From positions 1 through 64,000 of the forward strand of contig NZ_CALPCH010000008.1 in NCBI RefSeq assembly GCF_943193005.1: a stretch of DNA of 64,000 bases, written 5' to 3'. Numbering within the stretch: the stretch's first letter is position 1; each line of letters begins with the position of its first letter. The notes under the pieces were generated by a model, which did not search any database, had not been told where the DNA came from, and worked only from the letters and a program-made list of their open reading frames with translations. Source of the stretch: Pumilibacter intestinalis. GTDB taxonomy: Bacteria > Bacillota > Clostridia > Christensenellales > Pumilibacteraceae. Shown piece by piece: positions 45,929 through 55,006 of the stretch. Position numbers and translations under genes: made by a program.

Positions 45929-46808
45929 GCCTTTGCACAACATGCGCAACGTAATTGCGCCGCGGCATGCTTTGCGCTTTGCCGTTAAAAATACCGTTTT
46001 CAAAACTTTATGGTATTTGTTGCTCGCCGCGGTTTCGTTCTTTTTCCTGTTTCCGTTTATAGTAATGTTTACCCGCGCTTTTATGACCGACCTTGAAGTG
46101 CGAATGATTGAATTTTTTCCGTCAAACTGGTTTAATTTCGATAATTTCAAGAAAGCGTTCGATTTGAGCTTTGTTCGCTACCTCAAAAACACCGTTATAG
46201 TCGTTGCGGTAAACATTATAGCCGTGCCGTTATCGTGCTCTTTGTGCGCGTACGGATTTGCCAAAATGAAATTTCCCGGCAGAAAGTTTTGCTTTGCGTT
46301 CATGCTTTCCACTATGATGCTGCCCTTCGTGGTAACGCAGATACCCATGTTCGTTATCTACGTTAAACTCGGATGGGTAAACTCTTTGTTGCCGCTCACC
46401 GTGCCCGCCTTTTTCGGCGGCGGTGCGCTCAACATATTTCTTATGCGGCAATTCATGCGCGGCATACCCAAAGAAATGAGCGAGTCGGCGCGAATAGACG
46501 GCGCAAATCATTTGCTCATATACTTGCGTATCGTTTTGCCGCTGTGCAAGCCCATTATCGCGCTTATCATGGTGCAAACCTTTATGGGCGTGTGGAACGA
46601 CTTTCTCGGTCCGCTCCTCTATATAAGAGAGGAAGCCTACATGACTTTGCCGCTGGGCGTATTCAACAAGTACAACGGCAACACGCAGTTTTTGGGCAAC
46701 ACTCAAATGGCGGCGGGACTTTTGATGATGATACCCTGCGCAATACTGTTTTTCGCGTTTCAAAAGCAGCTTATAGAAGGCATAATGATAGGCGGCGTGA
46801 AAGGCTGA
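45915..46808 (+). CDS. Sugar ABC transporter permease (MalG-like)
   Basis: A 297-residue partner permease with six membrane segments. The EAA loop is EMSESARIDGANHLLIYLRI, and the protein ends in KQLIEGIMIGGVKG, the usual MalG/LacG C-terminus. It is the last gene of the cluster. No convincing terminator follows; the 193 bases before rpsB hold the rpsB promoter and leader. A shared MsmX-type ATPase encoded elsewhere would be needed. Confidence 0.93.
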   Translation: MKTIEPLHNMRNVIAPRHALRFAVKNTVFKTLWYLLLAAVSFFFLFPFIVMFTRAFMTDLEVRMIEFFPSNWFNFDNFKKAFDLSFVRYLKNTVIVVAVNIIAVPLSCSLCAYGFAKMKFPGRKFCFAFMLSTMMLPFVVTQIPMFVIYVKLGWVNSLLPLTVPAFFGGGALNIFLMRQFMRGIPKEMSESARIDGANHLLIYLRIVLPLCKPIIALIMVQTFMGVWNDFLGPLLYIREEAYMTLPLGVFNKYNGNTQFLGNTQMAAGLLMMIPCAILFFAFQKQLIEGIMIGGVKG

Positions 46809-46848
46809 AGATAAACGTAAGAATAATTTCCAAACGGCGTTAAAACGT

Positions 46849-46877
46849 TTGCATAACTTAAATATTTGTGATATAAT
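46849..46877 (+). promoter_or_regulatory. Promoter of rpsB-tsf
   Basis: TTGCAT (46849-46854) and perfect TATAAT (46872-46877), spacing 17. A small dyad CAAACG/CGTTTG (46831-46836 with 46846-46851) overlaps the -35 box; its meaning is unclear. Confidence 0.75.
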
Positions 46878-46883
46878 TGTTCA

Positions 46884-47001
46884 GGTTTTGAATACACACT
46901 CGGACCGGATTTGTTTTTCTGTTGCTTAGAGTAAAATTTGCAATGCTCTATTCTCGAAACAAAGTTGATGGACGGGGAGGTACAAACAGGAGGTAATAAA
47001 C
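46884..47001 (+). promoter_or_regulatory. rpsB 5' leader, possible S2 autoregulatory element
   Basis: A leader of about 118 bases between the promoter and the rpsB ATG, with a hairpin TAGAGT/GCTCTA (46927-46932 with 46945-46950) and a strong AGGAGG before the start. S2 leaders are known in several bacterial groups; I did not verify a match to any consensus. Confidence 0.3.
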
Positions 47002-47811
47002 ATGGCAAACGTTGTTTCTATGAAACAGCTTCTGGAAGCGGGCGTGCATTTCGGTCACCCCACCCGGAAATGGAACCCCAAGATGAAGAAATTCATCTAC
47101 ACGGCGAGAAACGATATCTATATTATCAATCTCGAAAAAACCGTTGGGCTCATCGACGAGGCTTACGCGTTCGTTAAAGAAATCGCGGCAAGCGGAAAAA
47201 GCATTCTTTTCGTAGGCACGAAAAAGCAGGCTCAGGAAGCCATAGCTCAGGAAGCCACAAAGTGCGGAATGTTCTACATGAAATCCCGTTGGCTCGGCGG
47301 CACGCTTACCAACTTTACAACGATACGCTCGCGCATCGAAAGACTCAACAAACTCAATCAGATGGAGAAGATGAACGAATTCAACGTTCTTCCCAAGAAA
47401 GAGGTTATAAAACTTATCGCCGAGCGCGACAAATTGGAAGAAAATCTCGGCGGCATCAAAGATATGCGCACTCTTCCCGGAGCTTTGTTTGTGGTTGACC
47501 CGCAGAAAGAGCATCTTGCGGTAGCCGAAGCTCGCAGCCTTAACATACCTATCGTGGGCATTGTTGACACCAACTGCAACCCCGACGAGGTTGACTACGT
47601 AATTCCCGGCAACGACGACGCAATTCGCGCAATAAAGCTCATAGCCGGCGCAATGGCGGACGCGGTAATAGAGGCTCGCGAGGGCGAAGAAGGTCTTGCG
47701 GCACGCCGTCAGATAGAGGCTCAAATGGCTGAAGAGAAAGCCGCGGCGGAAGCTCGCGAACAAGCCGAGCAGGCGCAGGCGGAAACCGCCGACGCCGCCG
47801 AAACGGTATAA
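47002..47811 (+). CDS. rpsB: Ribosomal protein uS2
   Basis: A 269-residue 30S protein. It has [20 protein letters not shown]-type sequence, [42 protein letters not shown] and [20 protein letters not shown]. The last 45 residues are an Ala/Glu-rich helical extension ([19 protein letters not shown]), which is variable in the family. AGGAGG (46989-46994) precedes the ATG. tsf follows after 15 bases, the universal pair. Confidence 0.97.
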   Translation: MANVVSMKQLLEAGVHFGHPTRKWNPKMKKFIYTARNDIYIINLEKTVGLIDEAYAFVKEIAASGKSILFVGTKKQAQEAIAQEATKCGMFYMKSRWLGGTLTNFTTIRSRIERLNKLNQMEKMNEFNVLPKKEVIKLIAERDKLEENLGGIKDMRTLPGALFVVDPQKEHLAVAEARSLNIPIVGIVDTNCNPDEVDYVIPGNDDAIRAIKLIAGAMADAVIEAREGEEGLAARRQIEAQMAEEKAAAEAREQAEQAQAETADAAETV

Positions 47812-47826
47812 GGAGGTAATACGATA

Positions 47827-48756
47827 ATGGCATTTACGGCTAAAGACGTTGCCGCGCTCAGAGAGCGCACCGGCGCAGGCATGATGGACTGCAAAAAGGC
47901 TCTCACGGCAACCGACGGAGATATGGAAAAGGCGGCTGAATTTTTGCGCGAACAGGGCGTGAACATTGCCGCGAAAAAGGCTTCGCGCATAGCGAGCGAA
48001 GGCGCGGTTGCCGCGTTTATAAGCAAAGACGGCAAAATCGGCGCGCTTGCGGAGGTTAACTGCGAGTCCGACTTTGTTGCAAAGTCCGACCCGTTCGTAG
48101 AGCTCGGCACTGCGGTTGCCCGTCAAGTGGCGGAAACCAATCCCGCGGATTTGGAGAGCTTGCTCGCTCAAAAATCGGTGGTTGACGCAAATTCCACCGT
48201 TACCGATTTGGTTAACAACGCAACCGCCAAAATAGGCGAAAAACTTTCGGTTCGCAGATTTGTGCGTTTCGAGGTTAAGAGCGGCAAAGAAGAGTTTTAT
48301 CTTCACATGGGCGGCAAAATCGGCGTGCTTTTGGAGGTTGAGACCGAAAAGAACCTTAACGGAAACGAAGAATTCGCTGCTATGTGTCACGATATAGCAA
48401 TGCACATTGCGGCTTCCGCACCCAAGTACGTTTATCCCGAAGACGTTCCCGCCGAGCAAACCGAGCACGAAAAAGAGATACTCAAGGCTCAGGCGTTGAA
48501 CGAGGGCAAACCCGCCGCCGTTGCCGATAAGATTATAGCCGGCAGAATTAAGAAATTCTACAAGGAAATTTGCCTTGTGGAGCAGGAATTCGTAAAGAAC
48601 CCCGATATCACGGTAGGTCAGCTCGTTGCCGATTTCGCCAAGAAAGTAGGTTGCGCCGTTAAAGTAGTGCGCTTCGCTTGCTTCGTGATGGGCGAGGGCT
48701 TGGAAAAGAAAGTAGACAATCTTGCCGAAGAAGTGGCAAAGATGCAGCAGAAATAA
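47827..48756 (+). CDS. tsf: Elongation factor Ts
   Basis: Nucleotide exchange factor for EF-Tu, 309 residues. The N-terminal UBA-like domain reads AALRERTGAGMMDCKKALT, followed by GDMEKAAEFLREQG. The core has GALAEVNCESDFVAKSD and the C-terminal region HDIAMHIAASAPKYV. The rpsB-tsf operon ends at a strong terminator 11 bases after the stop. Confidence 0.97.
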   Translation: MAFTAKDVAALRERTGAGMMDCKKALTATDGDMEKAAEFLREQGVNIAAKKASRIASEGAVAAFISKDGKIGALAEVNCESDFVAKSDPFVELGTAVARQVAETNPADLESLLAQKSVVDANSTVTDLVNNATAKIGEKLSVRRFVRFEVKSGKEEFYLHMGGKIGVLLEVETEKNLNGNEEFAAMCHDIAMHIAASAPKYVYPEDVPAEQTEHEKEILKAQALNEGKPAAVADKIIAGRIKKFYKEICLVEQEFVKNPDITVGQLVADFAKKVGCAVKVVRFACFVMGEGLEKKVDNLAEEVAKMQQK

Positions 48757-48767
48757 TCGGAACTATA

Positions 48768-48803
48768 GAACGGGACGCCGAAATTTTGGCGTCCCGTTCT
48801 TTT
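48768..48803 (+). terminator. Terminator of rpsB-tsf
   Basis: A perfect 12-pair stem, GAACGGGACGCC (48768-48779) with GGCGTCCCGTTC (48788-48799), an AT-rich loop and then TTTT. pyrH begins 31 bases later. Confidence 0.92.
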
Positions 48804-48834
48804 ATAAAATACGGAGAAGGGAGAATATTCGAAT

Positions 48835-49530
48835 ATGTACAAACGCATTTTATTGAAGATAAGCGGCGAGGCTCTCGCAGGTCCCAAAGGCGTGGGAATA
48901 GACCCGGATACGGTCAGCCGCGTCGTTGCGCAACTCGTGGAGCTTCAGCGCAAAGGCATGGAAATAGCCGTTGTGGTGGGCGGAGGCAACTTTTGGCGCG
49001 GCAGGCAGGGCATAAATATGGACAGAGTAACCGCCGACCATATGGGCATGCTCGCAACCATAATGAACGCGCTCGCGCTCCAGAACGCAATAGAAAAAGA
49101 GGGCGTGCAGTCGCGCGTGCAAACCGCTTTGAGTATTCCCGCGGTTGCCGAGCCTTATATATTGCGTAAAGCTCTCAAGCATTTCGAATGCGGTCGCATA
49201 GTGATATTCGCGTGCGGCACGGGCAATCCGTATTTCTCCACCGACTCCGGCGCGGCGTTGCGTGCGGCGGAAATCAAAGCCGACGTTTTGCTTATGGCTA
49301 AAAACGTAGACGGTCTTTACGACAGCGACCCCAAAACCAACCCCAAAGCCAAAAAGTTCGATAAGATATCTTACATGGACGTGATAAACAAAGACTTGCA
49401 TCTCATGGATATCACGAGCATAACCATGTGCATGGAAAACAGCATACCCATTATCGCGTTCGGGCTCGACACCGAAAACGGACTCGTGCGCGCGGCAATG
49501 GGCGAAAAAGTGGGCACAATAATCGCGTAA
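48835..49530 (+). CDS. pyrH: Uridylate kinase (UMP kinase)
   Basis: Phosphorylates UMP to UDP; a hexameric amino-acid-kinase-fold enzyme. The 231 residues include ILLKISGEALAGPKG, IAVVVGGGNFWRGRQG, DHMGMLATIMNALALQ, ACGTGNPYFSTDSGAALRAA and KNVDGLYDSDPK. The usual order rpsB-tsf-pyrH-frr is kept, though the terminator before it and a promoter after it suggest separate units. Confidence 0.97.
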   Translation: MYKRILLKISGEALAGPKGVGIDPDTVSRVVAQLVELQRKGMEIAVVVGGGNFWRGRQGINMDRVTADHMGMLATIMNALALQNAIEKEGVQSRVQTALSIPAVAEPYILRKALKHFECGRIVIFACGTGNPYFSTDSGAALRAAEIKADVLLMAKNVDGLYDSDPKTNPKAKKFDKISYMDVINKDLHLMDITSITMCMENSIPIIAFGLDTENGLVRAAMGEKVGTIIA

Positions 49531-49535
49531 AACAG

Positions 49536-49564
49536 TTGTGTTATCGCAGTTAATTTGGTATAAT
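49536..49564 (+). promoter_or_regulatory. Promoter in front of frr
   Basis: TTGTGT (49536-49541) and perfect TATAAT (49559-49564) with a 17-base spacer, 25 bases before the frr ATG. It could drive the long run frr-uppS-cdsA-dxr-rseP-ispG. Confidence 0.68.
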
Positions 49565-49589
49565 TGAAAAAAACGCATCGGAGGAGAAC

Positions 49590-50165
49590 ATGGCAATATC
49601 CAATCCGCAGGTAAAAGAAGAATTCGACAAATTCGAGGTCAAGCTCAATAAGGCTTTCGACCATCTCAAATCAGAATTTTTATCAATTCGCGCAGGCAGA
49701 GCAAATCCGCAGATACTCAATAAGATATCTGTGGACTATTATGGCACTCTCACGCCGCTTTCCCAAATGGCGACCATAACCGTGCCCGAAGCTCGCATGC
49801 TCGTTATTTCCCTTTACGACGTGAGCATGCTCAAAGAGGTGGTAAAGGCGATAAACGCTTCGGATATAGGCATAAATCCCACCGACGACGGCAAAACGAT
49901 ACGTTTGGTGTTTCCGCAACTCACCGAAGAACGCCGCAAAGACCTTACGAAACAAATCAAAAAGATTGCCGAAGAAACAAAGGTAGTGCTACGCAACGAA
50001 CGCAGGGATATAATGGACAGTCTGAAAAAACTCAAGAAAGACAGCGTTATAACCGAAGACGATATTGCCGCCTACGAAAAAGACGTGCAAAAAACTCTCG
50101 ATAAATTCATTGAGTCGGTTGACAAACTGCTCAAAGACAAGGAAACCGAAATACTTGAAATATAA
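49590..50165 (+). CDS. frr: Ribosome recycling factor
   Basis: Splits post-termination ribosomes with EF-G. The 191 residues form the usual three-helix bundle plus beta domain: FLSIRAGRANPQILNKISVD, YYGTLTPLSQMATITVPEAR, GKTIRLVFPQLTEERRKDL and KIAEETKVVLRNERRD. CGGAGGAG lies before the ATG. Its end overlaps uppS by 11 bases. Confidence 0.97.
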   Translation: MAISNPQVKEEFDKFEVKLNKAFDHLKSEFLSIRAGRANPQILNKISVDYYGTLTPLSQMATITVPEARMLVISLYDVSMLKEVVKAINASDIGINPTDDGKTIRLVFPQLTEERRKDLTKQIKKIAEETKVVLRNERRDIMDSLKKLKKDSVITEDDIAAYEKDVQKTLDKFIESVDKLLKDKETEILEI

Positions 50166-50859
50166 CAGCGTTCCCGACCGCATACCCAAACACATTGCGT
50201 TTATAATGGACGGTAACGGTCGTTGGGCGCAAAAGCGTTTGCTTCCGCGCAAATTCGGTCACCGCGAGGGAGTGAAAACCATTCGCAAAGTGGCGGATAT
50301 TTGCTTTGGGCTGGGTATAGAGTGCGTTAGTTTGTACGCCTTTTCCACCGAGAACAAAGAACGCCCCGAAGAAGAGGTAAACGCGTTGTTTGCGCTAATG
50401 GAAGAGTATTTTCCCAAATTCATGGGAGAGATGCTTGAAAACGACGTGCGCATAACCGTAATGGGCGACGTATCGTATTTCCCGGAACGCTTGCGTGCGA
50501 TTATAAGCGAAGCCGTGGAAAAAAGCAAAAACGGCAAGCGCGGCGTTTTGAATTTCGCTCTCAATTACGGTTCGCGAGCCGAAATAGTGCGTGCGGCGAA
50601 TATTGCCGTAAAGAGCGGCAAGCAGGTAACCGAGCAATCATTTTCGCAACTGTTATACACCTCGGAATTGCCCGAGCCGGACTTGATAGTGAGAACGGGC
50701 GGGGAATACAGGCTCAGTAATTTTATGCTCTATCAATGCGCTTACAGCGAGCTTTGTTTTTCTCAAACTTTGTGGCCCGATTTCGGTAAAAAACAAATTA
50801 TGGAAATATTAAACGACTATGCCGCTCGAGAGCGCAGATACGGAAAAATCAAACAATGA
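50155..50859 (+). CDS. uppS: Undecaprenyl diphosphate synthase (isoprenyl transferase)
   Basis: Makes the C55 lipid carrier for cell-wall synthesis from FPP and IPP. The 234 residues start LKYNSVPDRIPKHIAFIMDG and contain GNGRWAQKRLLPRKFGH, LYAFSTENKERPEEEV and the C-terminal SELCFSQTLWPDF. The TTG at 50155 is chosen because it gives the family's normal N-terminus and AAGGA lies upstream at 50139-50143. The start lies inside frr and the stop overlaps cdsA. Confidence 0.95.
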   Translation: MKYNSVPDRIPKHIAFIMDGNGRWAQKRLLPRKFGHREGVKTIRKVADICFGLGIECVSLYAFSTENKERPEEEVNALFALMEEYFPKFMGEMLENDVRITVMGDVSYFPERLRAIISEAVEKSKNGKRGVLNFALNYGSRAEIVRAANIAVKSGKQVTEQSFSQLLYTSELPEPDLIVRTGGEYRLSNFMLYQCAYSELCFSQTLWPDFGKKQIMEILNDYAARERRYGKIKQ

Positions 50860-51719
50860 AAACCCGTTCCATAACAGCAATATTCATAGCCGCGGTATAC
50901 GTAGGCACAATCTTACTGTCGATATACGTTAACGATATCTTTTACGATATTTTCGTGCTCATGATAGCCGTGGGCGCGGGATTGGAGTTATGCCGAGCTC
51001 TTTCCAAAAAATTCTCGCCGGCAATAGATTTATTCGTTGTGCTCTATGTATTTTTCGGATATATAGCGTTTTTCTTTATAGAAAAGTATGCGGCGAGCGG
51101 CTTGGGCATTGCGGGATATTTCGGCGTGCTCGTGGTGCTTATGCTCGTTTGTTTCTCTTATTGCGGACTGTCGAAAACAAAGACCGTGCGAAACGCCGTT
51201 TCCACTATGCTTGCGCTCGTTTATCCCGTAACAATCCTTGCATACATGCTCGGCATAAACTATTTTCCCAACAATTTGCGAGTGGCGGCGATACTCCTCG
51301 TATTCATAGTGTCTTGCCTTACCGATACTTTTGCTTACTTTGTGGGTTCTTTGCTTAAAGGTCCTAAACTGTGCCCTAAAATCAGTCCCAAAAAGACGGT
51401 ATCGGGCGCGATAGGCGGCATTTTGGGCGGCGTAGGCGGCGCGATGATTGTGTTTGCCTTGGCTAAGTTCGATTTGTTGCGCGTTTCCATGCTTTCCGGC
51501 GGTACTGCGGAAAACGTGGTGCATTTTGCAATGCTCGGCGTACTCGGAGCACTCTTGACGCAAATAGGCGATTTGATTGCCTCTTTCTTAAAGCGCAAGT
51601 GCGGAATTAAAGATTACGGACACATTTTGCCGGGGCACGGCGGCGTGCTCGATAGAATTGACGGAATGATGTTCAACGCCGTCGTAATTTACATTTACAT
51701 GAGTTTTCTCGTAATCTGA
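50856..51719 (+). CDS. cdsA: Phosphatidate cytidylyltransferase
   Basis: Makes CDP-diacylglycerol, the precursor of phospholipids. The 287 residues have about eight membrane segments. The C-terminal signature covers SCLTDTFAYFVGSLLKGPKL and, later, the invariant end GHILPGHGGVLDRIDGMMFN. It overlaps uppS by 4 bases, and dxr follows after 5. Confidence 0.96.
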   Translation: MKTRSITAIFIAAVYVGTILLSIYVNDIFYDIFVLMIAVGAGLELCRALSKKFSPAIDLFVVLYVFFGYIAFFFIEKYAASGLGIAGYFGVLVVLMLVCFSYCGLSKTKTVRNAVSTMLALVYPVTILAYMLGINYFPNNLRVAAILLVFIVSCLTDTFAYFVGSLLKGPKLCPKISPKKTVSGAIGGILGGVGGAMIVFALAKFDLLRVSMLSGGTAENVVHFAMLGVLGALLTQIGDLIASFLKRKCGIKDYGHILPGHGGVLDRIDGMMFNAVVIYIYMSFLVI

Positions 51720-51724
51720 ACGTT

Positions 51725-52861
51725 ATGAAAAGAATATCCGTAATAGGCAGTACCGGTTCGATAGGAACGCAGGCGTTGCAGGTTATAGCAAAATATCCTG
51801 ACAAATTCCGCGTAGTTGCGCTTACCGCAAACGAAAACGTCGATTTGCTTATTTCGCAAGCCCGTGCGTTCGGCGCGGAGTACGTAGGCATTTGCAACGA
51901 AAAGGCATACAAAAAGGTTAGCTCCGAACTCAATTGCACGGTGGAGAGCGGCGAGGACTGCCTTGCTCGCGCCGCGGCAATCGATTGCGATATAGTACTT
52001 GTTTCGGTTGTTGGGTGCGCGGGACTGAAAGCCGTTTTGTCGGCTATAGAAAACGGGCACACCGTGGCTCTCGCCAACAAAGAGTCGCTCGTTGCGGCGG
52101 GCGCGTTGGTTACTGCAAAAGCGCGTGAAAAGGGCGTAGCGATTTTGCCCGTAGACAGCGAACATTCCGCCATATGGCAATGCCTGAATTGCGGAGAAAA
52201 GAAAGACGTTAAGCGGCTGATACTCACCGCAAGCGGCGGACCTTTTTACAGCCGCGCAAAAGAGAGTCTTTTCGATATTACGCCCGAGCAGGCGGTGGCT
52301 CATCCCACTTGGAATATGGGCAGAAAGATATCGGTAGACAGCGCAACCATGATGAACAAAGGCTTGGAGATAATCGAAGCGCGTTGGCTGTTCGATACCC
52401 AAAATATCGACTACGTAATTCATCCTCAAAGCATAATTCATTCCATGGTTGAATACAATGACGGTGCGGTGATAGCACAATTGTCTTCGCCCGATATGAA
52501 ATTGCCCATACAGCTCGCTTTCACTTATCCCGAGCGATATAACGCAGATATCAAACCGTTGCCGCTTACGGGAGAGCTTACGTTTTTGCCGCCCAAAGAA
52601 GACGTTTTTCCGTTGCCGCGTTTGGCTAAACACAGTATAGACTTGGGCGGTAACGCGTCGTGTATTCTAAACGCCGCAAACGAAGCCGCGGTGGAGCTTT
52701 TTTTGAAAGGGCGCATCACCTTTCCCGCTATAGCCGAAACGGTGGAGCGCACGCTTTCGAAGGCAAAGATATTTGACTGCGCCACTTACGAAGAAATCAC
52801 GGCAACGCACAACGAAATCTACGCAAAACTTATGACAGACTATAATACGTTTACGGAGTGA
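51725..52861 (+). CDS. dxr: 1-deoxy-D-xylulose 5-phosphate reductoisomerase
   Basis: Second step of the MEP isoprenoid pathway. The 378 residues have the NADPH site ISVIGSTGSIGTQALQVI, ALANKESLVAAGALV, LPVDSEHSAIWQCL with the metal-binding Asp and Glu, and HPTWNMGRKISVDSATMMNK. A C-terminal helical domain follows. IspG is encoded two genes downstream and UppS two upstream, so the run supplies and uses isoprenoid precursors. Confidence 0.97.
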   Translation: MKRISVIGSTGSIGTQALQVIAKYPDKFRVVALTANENVDLLISQARAFGAEYVGICNEKAYKKVSSELNCTVESGEDCLARAAAIDCDIVLVSVVGCAGLKAVLSAIENGHTVALANKESLVAAGALVTAKAREKGVAILPVDSEHSAIWQCLNCGEKKDVKRLILTASGGPFYSRAKESLFDITPEQAVAHPTWNMGRKISVDSATMMNKGLEIIEARWLFDTQNIDYVIHPQSIIHSMVEYNDGAVIAQLSSPDMKLPIQLAFTYPERYNADIKPLPLTGELTFLPPKEDVFPLPRLAKHSIDLGGNASCILNAANEAAVELFLKGRITFPAIAETVERTLSKAKIFDCATYEEITATHNEIYAKLMTDYNTFTE

Positions 52862-52867
52862 ATACGG

Positions 52868-53911
52868 TTGGTAGTTTTGTACATTCTGCTCGCTATAATT
52901 ATATTGCTCGTAATGGTGGTAATTCACGAGTTCGGGCACTATATAGCGGGAAAAATACTTAAATTCAAAATAAACGAGTTTTCGGTTGGATTCGGACCTA
53001 AACTTTTCAGCAAGAAAAAGAAGAACGGAGAGGTGTTTTCGCTCCGACTCGTTCCGCTCGGAGGTTTTTGCGCGTTCGAGGGAGAGGACGAAGAGTGCGA
53101 AAATAAGGAAACGCGTTCGTTTAATAACGAAAAGCCTTGGAAACGCATCATAGTTCTTTTGTCGGGAGGGGTGTTCAATATTCTTTCCGCAGTGATATTT
53201 TCGTTTTTGTTTATTCTAATTGTGGGGTTTGCCGTTCCTCAAGTGTCGGAGGTGTACGCCATAGACGAAGCGGGCACCGTGCCTTACTGCGAACTCAAGC
53301 AAAGCGACGAAATAGTGGCGGTTAACGGCGAGCCTATAAACGTAATGCACAACTTTGAAGACTACACGCAAGGTTTGCAACTCGGTGACAGCGTTGTGCT
53401 TACGGTAATACGCGACGGCGAGCGTGAAGAAATAACTCTTACGGTCAGGCAGATAACCGCGCCCGACGGTACGAAATACAACGGGTTCGGATTTTCGTCC
53501 GCAAGAATTTACGAGAGCGGCAACGTAGCCGACGCGTTTATATACTGCGTTCCGTTTACGGCAAAAATGGCGTGGACCATACTCGGCAGTTTGTTTGACT
53601 TGATAACGGGCAAGATAGCCATTACCTCGGTTACCGGACCTATCGGAACGGTGAGCACGATGGCGAGCGTTTCGGCGGCGAATTGGCGAAACATATTTAT
53701 TCTTTTGCCGCTTATAGCCGCCAACCTCGGCATATTCAATTTGTTGCCCATTCCCGCTTTGGACGGGTCGAAAGTGGTGTTTACGGTAATAGAGTGGATA
53801 CGCGGAAAACCGATAAACCGCAAAGTGGAAGCATATATTCATTCGGTGGGTTTATTGTTACTGTTCGCTTTTGTGATAATAGTTGATATTATCGGATTGG
53901 TATTGCGATAA
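52868..53911 (+). CDS. rseP: Site-2 zinc metalloprotease RseP/RasP
   Basis: Intramembrane protease. The 347 residues have the catalytic HEFGH near residue 19 in the first membrane helix, VPLGGFCAFEGEDEE, a PDZ domain (about 115-190, ELKQSDEIVAVNGEPINV), and the second metal-binding motif NLLPIPALDGSKVVF. The TTG at 52868 follows GGAG (52855-52858). It sits between dxr and ispG as in most Bacillota. Confidence 0.95.
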   Translation: MVVLYILLAIIILLVMVVIHEFGHYIAGKILKFKINEFSVGFGPKLFSKKKKNGEVFSLRLVPLGGFCAFEGEDEECENKETRSFNNEKPWKRIIVLLSGGVFNILSAVIFSFLFILIVGFAVPQVSEVYAIDEAGTVPYCELKQSDEIVAVNGEPINVMHNFEDYTQGLQLGDSVVLTVIRDGEREEITLTVRQITAPDGTKYNGFGFSSARIYESGNVADAFIYCVPFTAKMAWTILGSLFDLITGKIAITSVTGPIGTVSTMASVSAANWRNIFILLPLIAANLGIFNLLPIPALDGSKVVFTVIEWIRGKPINRKVEAYIHSVGLLLLFAFVIIVDIIGLVLR

Positions 53912-53929
53912 ACGGAGGTGTGCCGAACT

Positions 53930-55006
53930 GTGAAACTCAAAAGAAAAGTTAAAGTTGGCAATATCGAAATAGGCGGGGGTGCGCCCGTATCCGTGCAATC
54001 CATGACCAACACCCTAACCGCCGATATCGAAGCCACGGTAAACCAAATAAAAAAATTGCAAAAGGCGGGTTGCGATATAGTGCGCCTTGCCGTATGCGAC
54101 GAAAACGACGTAAATTCTTGCCGAAAAATTCTTTCCGCGGTATCCGTGCCACTCGTTGCCGATATACAGTTCGATTGGAAACTTGCGGCGGCTTGCAGTG
54201 AAATAGGGTTTGCGAAAGTTCGTTTCAATCCCGGCAATATCGGCAGTAACGAAAACGTGCGCAAGCTCACCGAGGTTTGCAAGGCGAACGGTACGCCCAT
54301 TCGCATAGGCGTTAACATGGGGTCGCTTTCAAAGAGCGTTCTCGATAAATACGGAAGGAGCGCACAAGCTCTTTGCGAGAGTGCGCTCGAGCACGCGGCT
54401 TTGCTCGAAAAGTTCGGTTTTTACGACACCGTGCTTTCGGTTAAGGCGTCGAACGTAACGGAGTGCATAAGCGCGTACAAATTGCTTGACGAAAAGTGCG
54501 ATTATCCGTTGCACGTGGGTATAACGGAGAGCGGCGGAGGATTGCAAGGCGTTGTAAAGTCGTCGGTGGGAATAGGTTCGCTGCTCGCTATTGGAATAGG
54601 CGATACCGTGCGCGTTTCTCTTACGGGCGACCCCGTAAACGAAGTTATCGTAGCTAAAAAAATCTTACAGTCGCTTGGCTTGCGCAAGGGTTGCGAAATA
54701 ATATCGTGCCCCACCTGTTCGCGTTGCAAAATAGATTTGAGCGCAATACACGACAAAGTGGACAAAATGCTTGAAGGCGTTGATATTCCTCTCAAAGTTG
54801 CGGTAATGGGTTGCGTGGTAAACGGACCGGGAGAAGCCGCCGAAGCCGATTTCGGAGTTGCGGGCGGGGGCGACGGAAAGTCCGTTTTGTTCCGAAAAGG
54901 AAAGACGCTCAAAACCGTGGCAAACGACGAAATAATTCCAGAACTCAAAAAACTTATAGAAGAAAGCAAGGAAAACAATGGAAAAAGTATTGAGCAAGTT
55001 CAATGA
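53930..55006 (+). CDS. ispG: 4-hydroxy-3-methylbut-2-enyl-diphosphate synthase
   Basis: [4Fe-4S] enzyme of the MEP pathway that forms HMBPP. The 358 residues include KVGNIEIGGGAPVSVQSMTN, LVADIQFDWKLAAA, VRFNPGNIGSNENV and the cluster ligands in IISCPTCSRCKID plus MGCVVNGPGEA with its Glu. Start is the GTG at 53930 with GGAGG at 53914-53918; a GTG at 53918 would add four residues. The end overlaps the PolC-like gene by 29 bases. Confidence 0.95.
   Translation: MKLKRKVKVGNIEIGGGAPVSVQSMTNTLTADIEATVNQIKKLQKAGCDIVRLAVCDENDVNSCRKILSAVSVPLVADIQFDWKLAAACSEIGFAKVRFNPGNIGSNENVRKLTEVCKANGTPIRIGVNMGSLSKSVLDKYGRSAQALCESALEHAALLEKFGFYDTVLSVKASNVTECISAYKLLDEKCDYPLHVGITESGGGLQGVVKSSVGIGSLLAIGIGDTVRVSLTGDPVNEVIVAKKILQSLGLRKGCEIISCPTCSRCKIDLSAIHDKVDKMLEGVDIPLKVAVMGCVVNGPGEAAEADFGVAGGGDGKSVLFRKGKTLKTVANDEIIPELKKLIEESKENNGKSIEQVQ

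Noticed and set aside
43600-46810. Horizontal transfer of the sugar cluster
   Set aside because: Codon use and base composition look like the neighbours, and there are no transposase, integrase, tRNA or repeat borders.
46831-46851. Dyad CAAACG/CGTTTG as terminator of the ABC transporter operon
   Set aside because: Only 6 pairs, a long loop and no T tract; it overlaps the rpsB -35 box instead.
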